A stretch of DNA of 32,473 bases from CAIWGV01 sp964515175 (GTDB taxonomy: Bacteria; Pseudomonadota; Alphaproteobacteria; UBA7879; UBA5542), in NCBI GenBank assembly GCA_964515175.1, contig CAZEUR010000011.1, positions 1 through 32,473 of the forward strand, in the 5' to 3' direction. Positions 16,631 through 25,561 of the stretch are shown here, one piece after another. Both the position numbers and the translations under genes were made by a program. The notes under the pieces are model-generated. The model did no database searches. It had not been told where the DNA came from and was given only the letters and a program-made list of their open reading frames with translations. How positions within the stretch are numbered: position 1 is the first letter of the stretch; every line of letters starts with the position of its first letter.

Positions 16631-17857
16631 ATGAAACTGTTTTCCCTATCCAAGCGGGACTGGTCCATCCTCTTAGGCAATGCCCTGGATCATTTTGATT
16701 CTGCCATTTATGCCTTTATCGCACCCATCATAGCTCCTCTCTTCTTTCCCTACCAAGATCCTGTGGTACAGTTGATTTTAATTTACAGTTTGTTGGCCAC
16801 GTCTCTTGTCACCCGTCCCATAGGTGCCTTTATTTTTGGAGCACTCGCCAATCATCACGATCCAGAAAAACTTCTCTCTCTATCTCTTCTCGGCGTCGCC
16901 TTCCTCACAACAGCCATCGGATTTTTACCAACTTACGCAACAGTTGAATGGCTGGCCCCCCTTTTCTTAATTCTAGTGCGATTCATTCGAGGTCTTTTTT
17001 CCTCAGGCGAAAGCACCATTGCAAAGCTTTATATTCTGGAAGACAAATCCCGAGACCAGTCCCTATCCATTTCTCATATGTACCAGTCCTCTACAGTCTT
17101 GGGAATTATTATGGCCTCCCTCATGGTCACGCTCATCAGCCACACAGAAACTCCCACCACTTACTGGCGCATTCCTTTTTGGATTAGCTCTTTTACAGGA
17201 TTAGCAGGAGTTTATCTAAGATGGAAAAAGCTCCCGAAGAAATTCACTCGAAAAAAATCTGAACCAAATTCCCTCAAACTCTTATGGAAAGAGAAAATGG
17301 GCATTCTGAAAATTGCCCTGGCTACAAACGTTTCCTATCTGACTTATGGTATTCCCTTCATCTTTCTAAATACCTTTGTTCCCCTTATTACCTCCATTAC
17401 CCTATCTGAAATGATGACTTTGAATACGATTTTTCTAGGGCTGGATATGCTGCTGATACCCCTCTTCGGCACTTATCTCAAAAAATTTTCTGTCAAAACA
17501 GTTCTTTTCTGGTCAAGCACCCTTCTGACAATCACTAGCATTCCCCTCTTTTATTTCCTAGAAAATGCTTCCATAGCTTATGTTACTTTTGCCAGATGTT
17601 GGATTGTAATTTTGGGGCTCATTTACCTCTGCCCCCTCAATGTTTGGTATCTAGATCAATTTGAGGGCCCTAAAAAATATTTGCTCATCGGTATGGGAAA
17701 TGCCCTAAGCGCTGGAACCATTGGGCGTCTCAGCACTGCAGTTCTGTTGTTTCTCTGGCATGAAACAGGATTAATTTTGTTCCCTGCCCTTTATATCACC
17801 ACATTCTTTGCTTTAGGAGCAGCGGCAGTGTGGTGGTCTTTTCCTTCCAGGACTTAA
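16631..17857 (+). CDS. MFS transporter, metabolite:proton symporter (ProP-like) group
   Basis: The 408 residues form a 12-helix major facilitator of the inner membrane. The N-terminus (GNALDHFDSAIYAFIAPIIA) resembles the GNxLEWYDFxLYG start of ProP and related metabolite:H+ symporters, a group much expanded in Rickettsiales. The helix-4 signature is recognisable as RFIRGLFSSGEST. The usual loop 2-3 motif A (D-R-x-G-R-R/K) is replaced by NHHDPEK, so the gating loop is divergent. The ATG has AAGGAG seven bases upstream. It follows nadK by 62 bases, with a weak promoter-like TTGCCC/TACTAA pair in the gap. The stop codon overlaps that of the next, convergent gene. Substrate unknown; osmolytes or organic acids are typical for the group. 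Confidence 0.85.
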   Translation: MKLFSLSKRDWSILLGNALDHFDSAIYAFIAPIIAPLFFPYQDPVVQLILIYSLLATSLVTRPIGAFIFGALANHHDPEKLLSLSLLGVAFLTTAIGFLPTYATVEWLAPLFLILVRFIRGLFSSGESTIAKLYILEDKSRDQSLSISHMYQSSTVLGIIMASLMVTLISHTETPTTYWRIPFWISSFTGLAGVYLRWKKLPKKFTRKKSEPNSLKLLWKEKMGILKIALATNVSYLTYGIPFIFLNTFVPLITSITLSEMMTLNTIFLGLDMLLIPLFGTYLKKFSVKTVLFWSSTLLTITSIPLFYFLENASIAYVTFARCWIVILGLIYLCPLNVWYLDQFEGPKKYLLIGMGNALSAGTIGRLSTAVLLFLWHETGLILFPALYITTFFALGAAAVWWSFPSRT

Positions 17858-19359
17858 GCCAAGCTGTCCTCGTGCTGAGAAGGATGAAGCACAAGATCTC
17901 CATGCCTCTTAAAGAACTCATCAGCAGAGGCAAGAAAGATGCCTTGAATTAGCCCCCAATACATGCGAACACAATTATAGGCAAGATTTTCGGGTATACT
18001 CTGAGTCTTTTTCCTTGGGCGGATTTTTTGAATATTCTCTATTTGGTGCAAAATATTGTCCAAAGAGACTATTATGTCAGCTTCGTGTATGGTTGAGATC
18101 CTTGTTCCTTTTGCAGAAGATTTTGGATTTCTCAATGCTGCAATTAAGTCAGGAAGGCAAGCTCTAATTTGATCTATTATCTCGTAAGTATAATCAAACA
18201 CTAAAGTTGGTCGTTGTAATTTTTCTCCTTGGGATGCACGAACAAGCGCCTTAAACTGGGGGGCATCTAAGAATTTTTTTAACTCTCGTTTCACTTTCAC
18301 CCAAGGCTCTGCGAAAGTATTCTCTCGTCGCCAGTTGAAAGAATCCTCCTCTGCCCTTATTTGTTTAAGAATAAATATCCTTATCAATTCATCCGCAGCC
18401 TTTCTTACGTTATCTGCCTCTGAATGAAGAAGGAACAGAAATACAGGCTTATCCTTCCCATCGGGAACCTGGGGTGTTAAGTCTTCCATTCTTTCTGCAA
18501 GAAGAGAGGAAATCCCCAAGCCTAAATTTTTCACATTTGTCATATTGTGGCTTTTGTGTAAGCTCCACGCTTGCACTAAGCAAACACGAAAAGCCGCCCT
18601 TACAAGGTCAGAAAGCCCGGAATCTCTCAGGCAGCCCAACACTTCATTTACCCTTTGTTCCATTTTGAACCGGTTTTCCTTAGTTAAATTTTCCGGCCAT
18701 TTATCTGCATTTAAAGAAAATCGAAGGCGACTTAAAGAATCCTTTTGAGGCGCCACAAATTGAGAAATTTTTAGAATCTCTTCTATTAGTGCGTTCACCG
18801 CTTCATTCAGCTTTAAAGAATGAGATCTGATCCACTCCTGGACTGTAATGGAAGCTATTTCTTGAGCTGCAGTTGCTGGAGCCAAATGCTCATATTCATA
18901 AATACCAGAATTTCCTGCCTGTTTTTCAGAGGAATCAGCAGCAGCATGAGGCTCCAGAGATGGTTCGCGGGAAAGAGAAACATAATCATGATTAGGAACA
19001 GGATTCTTTCTATGATATGAGGCTTCTCTCCCCTGAACTTCAAACTTTTGCGCAGTATTTTTGTCTCGGAGCGCTATTGTTACCGCATTTGAAAATATAC
19101 GAGTATCTTCTTCGTTTAAGGGGTTTCCTTCTATAAGAAGCTCCAACAACCTTTTCAAACCCCCTCTGTTGAAGGGAGAAGAAGCTGGGGAAATCAACGG
19201 GTTTTCTTTTAGGGCAAGAATCACTTCTGCAGAGCAGCCTGAAATCTCTGCGGCTAGGCTGGCACGCTCTGCTTCCGAAGAGCCTGGTTCCAAAGAAAAT
19301 CCTGAGGAATAAATTCCAACGATTAGAAGTATTTTTAATAAGTATTGCGCTTTTATCAA
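17854..19359 (-). CDS. Exported 501-residue protein of unknown function
   Basis: I do not recognise any domain here. The protein starts with a Sec-type signal (MIKAQYLLKILLIVGIYSSG) followed by a short acidic region. A flexible stretch at about 105-165, rich in Ser, Pro and Glu, carries two tyrosine motifs: YVSL (126-129) and YEHL (156-159, within GIYEYEHL). From about 170 the rest is largely helical with Leu/Ile/charged heptads, no further membrane segments and few cysteines. The start codon is TTG with a weak GGGG ahead; an in-frame stop lies nine codons upstream, so no longer start exists. It is divergent from parE and convergent with the MFS gene. Export plus a tyrosine-bearing disordered linker would fit a protein acting outside the cell or in a host, but this is speculation. 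Confidence 0.65.
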   Translation of the reverse strand: MIKAQYLLKILLIVGIYSSGFSLEPGSSEAERASLAAEISGCSAEVILALKENPLISPASSPFNRGGLKRLLELLIEGNPLNEEDTRIFSNAVTIALRDKNTAQKFEVQGREASYHRKNPVPNHDYVSLSREPSLEPHAAADSSEKQAGNSGIYEYEHLAPATAAQEIASITVQEWIRSHSLKLNEAVNALIEEILKISQFVAPQKDSLSRLRFSLNADKWPENLTKENRFKMEQRVNEVLGCLRDSGLSDLVRAAFRVCLVQAWSLHKSHNMTNVKNLGLGISSLLAERMEDLTPQVPDGKDKPVFLFLLHSEADNVRKAADELIRIFILKQIRAEEDSFNWRRENTFAEPWVKVKRELKKFLDAPQFKALVRASQGEKLQRPTLVFDYTYEIIDQIRACLPDLIAALRNPKSSAKGTRISTIHEADIIVSLDNILHQIENIQKIRPRKKTQSIPENLAYNCVRMYWGLIQGIFLASADEFFKRHGDLVLHPSQHEDSLA

Positions 19360-19443
19360 TTTTTGCAGCCCCGCTGATTATTTTTTCTTTATCAATCAAA
19401 TGGTACCTGGAAGAGAATAAAAAATAAACAAAAAAGAACCTTC

Positions 19444-19472
19444 TTGCACCTCTGGCGGAGATCCATCATAAT
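19444..19472 (+). promoter_or_regulatory. Sigma-70 promoter placing parE on a leaderless message
   Basis: TTGCAC and CATAAT are separated by exactly 17 bases. The -10 ends six bases before the parE ATG, so the predicted first transcribed base is the A of the ATG. No ribosome-binding sequence is present between them. Confidence 0.6.
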
Positions 19473-19478
19473 TAGGCC

Positions 19479-21467
19479 ATGGCAAGTTTATTAGACAACT
19501 TAGAGACGCCCCAGAAAAAAGGCTCTCAAAAGAATTATTCCGCAAAAGACATTGAGGTCTTGGAGGGGCTCGACCCTGTCCGCCATCGACCTGGCATGTA
19601 CATTGGGGGCACAGATGAAAAAGCCCTCCACCACTTGGTGGCAGAGATCCTTGACAATGCCATGGATGAAGTGGGAGCTAATCACGCTACCATCATCAAA
19701 ATTCATCTCGGCAAAGACGGATACGTTACAATCTCCGACAATGGTCGAGGGATCCCTGTGGATGCCCATCCGAAATTCCCTGATAAATCTGCTTTGGAAG
19801 TAATTCTTACCACCCTCCATTCAGGGGGTAAATTCAACAACAAGAATTATGAAACGGCCGGGGGTCTCCATGGTGTGGGGATTTCCGTTGTGAATGCATT
19901 GTCCGAACATCTGGTGGCCGAAGTGCGCCGTGAAGGGAAACTGTGGCATCAAGAATATGCCAAAGGACTCCCCACCACAAAACTAAAAGCCGTGGAAAAA
20001 CTAAAAGAACCTGGCACTGGCACCTCCATTTCTTTCAAGCCTGACCCCGAAATTTTTGGGGAAGATGCTGCTTTCAAAGCATCCATCGTTTATAAAATGG
20101 CACGATCTCGGGCTTACCTCCACCGTGGGGTACGCATACTTTGGTCGTGCGATGAAGGATGCGCACCTGCGTCTATCCCCTTGGAAGCGGAATTTCACTT
20201 CCCTCAAGGAATCGTGGACTTCCTCAAAACTATGATTGAAAATCGGGAACTTTTGGTGCCTGAACCTTTCCAAGGTAACATGGAATTTCCTAATAAAGCA
20301 GGCCGTATCGAATGGGCTATTACCTGGGCAGCCCGGGGCGATGGAGCTTTCACGTCTTATTGTAATACCATTGCCACCACCAACGGAGGAACCCACGAAA
20401 ATGGCTTCCGTCATGCGCTGCTTAAAGGCATGAAAGATTTTGGAGAACTCACAAAAGCTAAAAACTACAACAAGATTACGGCGGATGATGTGTTTTGTCG
20501 CAGTATCGCAGTGATTTCTGTTTTCATTCCCAATCCCCAATTCCAAGGGCAGACCAAGGAAAAACTGGCAACCGCAACCGTCTCAAAACTTGTAGAAAAT
20601 GCGGTGAAGGACCACTTCGATCATTGGCTCACAGGCAATATGGAAAGTGCCACCACTTTGCTAGAGTCTATGATTGGTATGGCGGAATTGCGCGAAAAGC
20701 AAAAACAAGAAAGAGACGAGACCAGAAAGCCTTTATCTCAAAAACTTCGGCTCCCTGGCAAACTGGCGGACTGCACCCAACAGGATCCCAAAGGCACAGA
20801 ACTGTTCCTAGTGGAAGGAGATTCCGCAGGAGGCTCAGCGAAACAAGCCCGCGACCGTTTTACGCAAGCCATTCTCCCTTTGAAAGGAAAGATTCTGAAC
20901 GTTGCCAATGCCACCATTGAGAAGCTTCGGGCCAATCAATCTATTCAAGATTTGGAAAAAACTTTGGGATGTGGGACCCGCGACCATTACAAAGAAGATA
21001 AGCTTCGTTACGAAAAAATCATCATTATGACCGACGCCGACGTGGATGGAGCCCACATTGCCTCTCTCCTCATGACGTTCTTCTATAAAGAACTCAGGCC
21101 CTTGATTGAAAATGGACATTTGTATTTGGCACAGCCCCCTCTTTATCGCCTCTCCCAAGGAGGAAAGTCCGTTTATGTAAAAGACGATAAGGAAAAGGAA
21201 AAAGTTCTTCAAGAAGAATTCAAGGGATCTACGAAAGTCGAAGTGAGTCGATTCAAAGGGCTGGGAGAGATGAGCCCAGGACAACTCAGGGACACCACTA
21301 TGCATCGGGATAAGAGGACCCTTCTTCAAATTAAGCTGTCTGACGTAGAAAACAAAGACCTCAAAGATTTAGAACTTTTCGTTGAAAATGTCATGGGAAA
21401 AAATCCCGAAACACGCTTTGATTTTATTCAACAAAATGCCCAATTTGTCCAAGATTTGGACGTTTAA
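19479..21467 (+). CDS. parE: DNA topoisomerase IV subunit B
   Basis: ParE is the ATPase subunit of topoisomerase IV, which unlinks daughter chromosomes with ParC. The 662 residues contain the GHKL ATPase elements: AEILDNAMDE (Glu56, Asn60), SDNGRGIP (Asp87) and GGLHGVGISVVNAL. A transducer domain follows, then the TOPRIM domain with LVEGDSAGGSAK and MTDADVDGAHI, and the C-terminal FKGLGEMSPGQL. GyrB of Gram-negative bacteria is usually about 800 residues owing to an inserted domain; the length and motif forms here fit ParE. The predicted promoter lies immediately upstream and the message may lack a leader. The gene appears intact. Confidence 0.93.
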   Translation: MASLLDNLETPQKKGSQKNYSAKDIEVLEGLDPVRHRPGMYIGGTDEKALHHLVAEILDNAMDEVGANHATIIKIHLGKDGYVTISDNGRGIPVDAHPKFPDKSALEVILTTLHSGGKFNNKNYETAGGLHGVGISVVNALSEHLVAEVRREGKLWHQEYAKGLPTTKLKAVEKLKEPGTGTSISFKPDPEIFGEDAAFKASIVYKMARSRAYLHRGVRILWSCDEGCAPASIPLEAEFHFPQGIVDFLKTMIENRELLVPEPFQGNMEFPNKAGRIEWAITWAARGDGAFTSYCNTIATTNGGTHENGFRHALLKGMKDFGELTKAKNYNKITADDVFCRSIAVISVFIPNPQFQGQTKEKLATATVSKLVENAVKDHFDHWLTGNMESATTLLESMIGMAELREKQKQERDETRKPLSQKLRLPGKLADCTQQDPKGTELFLVEGDSAGGSAKQARDRFTQAILPLKGKILNVANATIEKLRANQSIQDLEKTLGCGTRDHYKEDKLRYEKIIIMTDADVDGAHIASLLMTFFYKELRPLIENGHLYLAQPPLYRLSQGGKSVYVKDDKEKEKVLQEEFKGSTKVEVSRFKGLGEMSPGQLRDTTMHRDKRTLLQIKLSDVENKDLKDLELFVENVMGKNPETRFDFIQQNAQFVQDLDV

Positions 21468-21491
21468 AAACTCCTGTGGAGAAGGAATATC

Positions 21492-22100
21492 ATGAAAATA
21501 GTTCTGAAGTTCCCCCTCCTCTCCGTCAAGATTGCAAGAAACTCCATTTAGACTATCCGAGCTCTGCAGAATTTACGGGCCCCTGGGAATGGGCTCATCG
21601 GCACAATATTTTGGGGGCCGGCACACACATTTTAATTATAGTGCATGAAGTGGATGGGTTTTATTCTCACTCCCATATAGAGGAAAAAATCGAAGACATA
21701 ATGATCATGCTCTAAAAGTAGCCAGAGTTGTTCATGAAATAGTGCCTGCCGCAAGAATTGTTCTCTGCAATCTTTTTTCTCCTGAATTTTCTATAAATAC
21801 TATCATCAATGCTTCGTTTAGCACTTGGGGAACCCATTTAAGTAAAAAAATCTATGAGCAGCTCACCGAGCTCCTTACAGGAAAAAATAATTTGCTTGTT
21901 CAACCAATCCTTAACGATGAAGTTGAGGTGAAAACCCTAAAAAAGCGCACTTGATAAAAGATCGTTTTCCCACACTCTCCATAGATCAACTCGTAGAAAA
22001 GACCAGCCCCCTCTTCTTGAAACAAGTTAGGGCCCTGCATGAAGCTTATGCAAAAAAGATTCAGAAAGCTTTTCGACCTCATAAACTTAAAACTCCTTAA
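21492..22100 (+). pseudogene. Frameshifted gene relic, possibly a subtilase-like protein
   Basis: Between parE and rplY lies a decayed gene. An ATG at 21492 with AAGGA five bases upstream opens a frame that stops after 19 codons. Coding-like sequence then continues in a second frame up to about 21700 (GAGTHILIIVHEVDGF), a third frame to about 21930 (HALKVARVVHEIVPAARIVL, then INASFSTWG), and back to the first frame to a stop at 22100 (KDRFPTLSIDQLVEK). Joined across three frameshifts these give a protein of about 200 residues. The spacing of VHEVDG, DHALKVA, an AP-like VPAARI and INASFS loosely recalls the Asp, His and flanking blocks of S8 serine peptidases, but the Asp and Ser motifs are not convincing. 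The relic status is better supported than the family. Confidence 0.5.
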
Positions 22101-22222
22101 TTTTGGGCATTTTTTTCTTGATTTTCCCTGTAATTCAGCGTAGAAGTTACCTTTATACCTATTTGGTAGAGAATTTTTAGGATTTTTCAGCCCATAGATT
22201 AAGGGCTCATAAGGAGAAAATG

Positions 22223-22891
22223 ATGACTGCGCAATCATTAGACATACAAGTTCGCGATACGTTTGGAACAGGAAATGCTCGGGCCGCACGCCGTGCCGGA
22301 ATGGTGCCTGGTGTAATTTATGGCAACAAAAAGGAGCCTGCTCATTTTAACATCGAAGAACGCCTTCTTGTAAAGCACATGAAAGAACGGGGGTTTTTCA
22401 GCCATCTGTTTGATGTGACCCTTGATGGCGCGAAGCAACAAGTTCTCGTTCGGGATATACAGCTTCACCCTGTGAGCGATCGGCCCATCAGCCTAGATCT
22501 GATGCGCGTCAGCAAGTCTAGCAAGATCACTGTAGATGTATCTTTGTCCTTCATAAACGAAGAGGATTGCATCGGTTTACAGGATGGTGGCGTTCTCAAC
22601 GCACTTCGTCACTCTTTACCTCTCATTTGCTCTCCCGGGTCCATTCCTGAATCCATTGAGATTGACCTTTCCCCTTTGAACATTGGGGACGCTGTTTATT
22701 TGGAGAACGTTAAACTTCCAGAAGGCGTGCAAGTAGCCCATCCTGAGAAGATTGAAACAATCCTCACCATTGCACAGCCTAAGGTTGCAACGGAAGAAGA
22801 AACAGAAGCTCCTGCGGATGCATTCCCTGAAGAAGATGAACCTTCTACAGAAGAAGCCTCTGGAGAATCCGCTGAGGAATCAGACGCTTAA
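22223..22891 (+). CDS. rplY: 50S ribosomal protein L25/CTC, two-domain form
   Basis: L25 binds 5S rRNA in the large ribosomal subunit. The 222 residues correspond to the long CTC/TL5 form: an N-terminal 5S-binding domain (about 1-95, with GNARAARRAGMVPGVIYG), a beta-rich C-terminal domain (about 100-190), and an acidic tail rich in Glu, Ala and Ser. Two adjacent ATG codons (22220 and 22223) follow AAGGAG; the second gives the better six-base spacing. About 120 non-coding bases precede it after the gene relic; they presumably hold its promoter, though no clear -35/-10 pair was identified. It is followed by pth after 18 bases, a common bacterial pairing. Confidence 0.95.
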   Translation: MTAQSLDIQVRDTFGTGNARAARRAGMVPGVIYGNKKEPAHFNIEERLLVKHMKERGFFSHLFDVTLDGAKQQVLVRDIQLHPVSDRPISLDLMRVSKSSKITVDVSLSFINEEDCIGLQDGGVLNALRHSLPLICSPGSIPESIEIDLSPLNIGDAVYLENVKLPEGVQVAHPEKIETILTIAQPKVATEEETEAPADAFPEEDEPSTEEASGESAEESDA

Positions 22892-22909
22892 ATCCCAATT
22901 GTTGGCAGG

Positions 22910-23476
22910 ATGAAACTTATCGTTGGCCTTGGAAATCCGGGAAAGGAATACCTTCTTACTCGGCACAATGTTGGGTTTCTCTTCGTGGATACGCTCATTG
23001 ATTCGTACAATATCTCCGATTATAAGGCTAAGTTCCAAGGTGCATTTACCGAAGGTACAGCCCACGGTCATGACTTGTTTTTCCTGAAACCTCTCACCTA
23101 CATGAATCTATCAGGTGGTTCCGTGGCCGCTCTTTGTAAGTTCTACAAGATTACTCCCGAAGAAATTTTGGTGGTTCATGATGATGTGGATGTGGCCCTT
23201 GGAAAAGTTAAATTAAAACAAGGCGGTGGTAATGCGGGACATAATGGCCTTAAAAGTTTGACGGAATCCCTAGGCTCCCCCAATTTTTGGCGTTTGCGCA
23301 TCGGCATTGATCAAAAACCTGATCGGATGGATCTATCAGACTATGTGCTCTCCAATCTCCCCAAATCAGAGCTTAGCGTACTCCAGGACCTATTTGAAGT
23401 CATGGTTCGAAATTTTGACCTTTTTTTGGAAGGCAAAGACAGTCTTTTTTTAACAAACGTGGCGGAAGGAAAATAA
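22910..23476 (+). CDS. pth: Peptidyl-tRNA hydrolase
   Basis: Pth frees tRNA from peptidyl-tRNA that has dropped off ribosomes; it is essential in most bacteria. The 188 residues are the usual length and carry the catalytic His in LTRHNVGF, the substrate-binding YMNLSG and the conserved VVHDDVD, followed by the glycine-rich GGGNAGHNGLKS loop. The ATG at 22910 has AGG directly ahead of it, a poor ribosome site, so translation may depend on coupling to rplY. ychF begins one base after its stop, giving the common rplY-pth-ychF order. Confidence 0.96.
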   Translation: MKLIVGLGNPGKEYLLTRHNVGFLFVDTLIDSYNISDYKAKFQGAFTEGTAHGHDLFFLKPLTYMNLSGGSVAALCKFYKITPEEILVVHDDVDVALGKVKLKQGGGNAGHNGLKSLTESLGSPNFWRLRIGIDQKPDRMDLSDYVLSNLPKSELSVLQDLFEVMVRNFDLFLEGKDSLFLTNVAEGK

Positions 23477-23477
23477 A

Positions 23478-24578
23478 ATGGGATTTAATTGTGGCATCGT
23501 AGGACTTCCGAATGTGGGAAAATCCACACTTTTTAATGCGCTCACGGCGACAGCTCAGGCGGAAGCTGCCAACTACCCTTTCTGCACCATAGAACCTAAC
23601 GTAGGCCGTGTGGGCGTACCCGATGTGCGGCTTTCCACCATCGCCCAAATTGCAAACTCTCAAAAAATTATTCCCACCACTCTGGAATTTGTGGATATCG
23701 CTGGCCTCGTAAAAGGCGCGAGCAAGGGCGAAGGCTTGGGCAATCAATTCCTAGGTCATATCCGATCTGTGGATGCCATTGTGCATGTGTTGCGGTGTTT
23801 TGAGGATGAGAACATCACCCACGTGGAACACTCCATTAACCCTCTTCGCGACAAAGATATCATTGATACGGAACTGATGCTGGCAGATTTGGAAAGCGTG
23901 AGTAAGCGCGTTCAGATGCTCTCTAAAAAATCTCATGTGATTGATAAAACCCAATTAGCAGAAAAAGAAGTCTGTGAAAAAGTCCTGAAAGTTTTGGAAG
24001 AAGGTCGCCCAGCGCGCTCCCTTGCTCTAACAATAGAAGAGAAAGAAGCGATCCACGGTCTTCACCTCATCACAATCAAACCCGTCGTTTATGTCTGTAA
24101 TGTGCAAGAGTCTGACGCCAAGGCAGGAAATGCCCTCACAGAGTCTGTGAAAAAAATGGCCTCTACAGAGCATGCCCCTGTGGTCATCATCTCCGCTTCT
24201 ATTGAAGCTGAAATCTCTGTACTTGAGTCAATTGAAGAAAAAGCCATGTTCTTAGAAGAACTCGGTCTCACCCAATCGGGCCTTGAAAAAGTCATTGCAG
24301 CCGGATATGGCCTTCTAAACCTCCTCACCTTCTTCACCGTGGGCCCCAAAGAGGCTCGTGCCTGGACCACGCATGTGGGGGCTACTGCTCCCCAGGCCGC
24401 TGGATGCATCCACACAGACTTTGAACGAGGCTTTATTTGCGCAGAAACCATTGCCTACAATGATTACGTTCAGCACAAAGGTGAGCAAGGCACCAAAGAA
24501 GCGGGAAAAATGCGCCAAGAAGGTCGCACCTATAAAGTGGTGGATGGCGACATTTTCCATTTTAGGTTTAATGTTTAA
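23478..24578 (+). CDS. ychF: Redox-responsive ATPase YchF (OLA1 family)
   Basis: YchF is an Obg-related P-loop protein that binds the ribosome and hydrolyses ATP rather than GTP. The 366 residues contain the P loop GLPNVGKS (residues 9-16), the G3 motif DIAGLVKGA, and NVQE in place of the usual NKxD, the change that gives ATP preference. A helical coiled-coil insert and a C-terminal TGS domain (about 280-366, FFTVGPKEARAW and the GFICAE segment) complete the normal architecture. The ATG has AAGGA seven bases upstream. It ends the parE-side plus-strand block and converges on the glycerophosphodiesterase gene. Confidence 0.97.
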   Translation: MGFNCGIVGLPNVGKSTLFNALTATAQAEAANYPFCTIEPNVGRVGVPDVRLSTIAQIANSQKIIPTTLEFVDIAGLVKGASKGEGLGNQFLGHIRSVDAIVHVLRCFEDENITHVEHSINPLRDKDIIDTELMLADLESVSKRVQMLSKKSHVIDKTQLAEKEVCEKVLKVLEEGRPARSLALTIEEKEAIHGLHLITIKPVVYVCNVQESDAKAGNALTESVKKMASTEHAPVVIISASIEAEISVLESIEEKAMFLEELGLTQSGLEKVIAAGYGLLNLLTFFTVGPKEARAWTTHVGATAPQAAGCIHTDFERGFICAETIAYNDYVQHKGEQGTKEAGKMRQEGRTYKVVDGDIFHFRFNV

Positions 24579-24600
24579 GAAAAATCCTCGCCACAGCGAG
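24578..24600 (-). terminator. Weak terminator downstream of the glycerophosphodiesterase
   Basis: On the minus strand CTCGC, a four-base loop and GCGAG are followed by GATTTTTCTT. The stem is only five pairs and lies about 90 bases beyond the stop codon of the gene it would serve, so the call is tentative. Confidence 0.35.
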
Positions 24601-24688
24601 TGAAACAACTTGGTGGCCCGGCTTTTAATTAAGATGGATTCCCACAGAAATTATTCAAATTTCTTGGGGATAGAGACCACCTAAAGCC

Positions 24689-25561
24689 CTAATCCGCAGC
24701 CATCAATACAAGCGGCTTATTGCTCTGCACACCCCGGATACCTCTCTCAAATAACCGACTAGCTACAGTCATATCATCCACCGTCCAACAGATGACGGGA
24801 TATCCATGATCAATCAAAGATTTTAAAAGAGGTTCCTCCAAATTCCATCGGACACCCAAAAGATCAGGCCGGATGAGTCGCCGCATTTGCTTTTGGAAGA
24901 AGGGTTGCCTCAAAGCCCACGGAATCTGATCAAATTGCGCTTGAATTTCTTCTCCCATGGCCATGACATTCACTGTAAAGTCGTACATCAGCAAAATATT
25001 CTTTGTAGCAAGCCGCATCCAAAATAAGAAGATGGGATTAAAAGAACCCACAATCACCGTTTCCTGGAGTTGATGCGCATGAATAAGCCTGGAAAGCTTT
25101 CTCACAAATCGCCAGTCACAAATTTGGGACGTTTTGGTATCCAAAAATAAATATTTTCGTGATTTCACGAGGGCAAAGACTTCTTCCAATCGCACCAGCT
25201 TAGACCCATCCTTGTAGGTAATTTTCTGAAGCTCTTCCCAAGTGTAATCCTCGGGCCTTCCCTGCCCCGTCGTATCTTGCTCTAGCGTTTCTTCATGATA
25301 CACAAAGGGAACCCCATCTTTAGAGAGTCGGATGTCAATTTCAATTCCCTCCATGGGACTCACCAGAGCCTCTTGAATAGCGGCCATGGTGTTTCCTTTG
25401 TAGTTACCAGATATCAGCGCTTTATGAGCGGAGTATTTAGGAAATGGCTCCCGATGAGGTGTGGTGCAGGTATAGGGAGCCTCTCGAAATAGGTGAATGA
25501 CAAAAGAGACGAGGCAGAAGATGACGAATATTTTAAGAATTTTTTTTATTTTTAAAATCAT
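24689..25561 (-). CDS. Glycerophosphodiester phosphodiesterase family protein, membrane-anchored
   Basis: The family hydrolyses glycerophosphodiesters to glycerol 3-phosphate and an alcohol. The 290 residues begin with one hydrophobic segment (about 10-25), probably an uncleaved signal anchor leaving the enzyme in the periplasm. The TIM-barrel motifs follow: the first catalytic His (AHK, His46; AHRG in most members), the acidic pair in EIDIRLSKDG (Glu74, Asp76) and the second catalytic His (HEETL, His89). The usual ENT after the first motif reads GNT, and the Arg after His46 is Lys. Late motifs CWTVDD and GVQSNKP are typical. Catalytic histidines and metal ligands are present, so activity is likely. 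Its ATG overlaps the stop of the PAP2-like gene (ATGA), so the two are cotranslated. Confidence 0.85.
   Translation of the reverse strand: MILKIKKILKIFVIFCLVSFVIHLFREAPYTCTTPHREPFPKYSAHKALISGNYKGNTMAAIQEALVSPMEGIEIDIRLSKDGVPFVYHEETLEQDTTGQGRPEDYTWEELQKITYKDGSKLVRLEEVFALVKSRKYLFLDTKTSQICDWRFVRKLSRLIHAHQLQETVIVGSFNPIFLFWMRLATKNILLMYDFTVNVMAMGEEIQAQFDQIPWALRQPFFQKQMRRLIRPDLLGVRWNLEEPLLKSLIDHGYPVICWTVDDMTVASRLFERGIRGVQSNKPLVLMAAD

Noticed and set aside
19040..19399. ATG-started frame upstream of and overlapping the 501-residue protein
   Set aside because: It would give a better start codon but overlaps in the wrong frame; its sequence lacks a signal peptide or coherent composition, whereas the TTG frame starts with a clear signal peptide. 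A frameshift joining them is possible but not needed.
20001..20546. Long open frame antisense to parE
   Set aside because: Lies wholly opposite a well-supported gene, has no ribosome site or recognisable motif, and its composition mirrors parE.
19479..21467. Assignment of the topoisomerase subunit as GyrB
   Set aside because: At 662 residues it lacks the large inserted domain usual in Gram-negative GyrB, and its motif forms match ParE.
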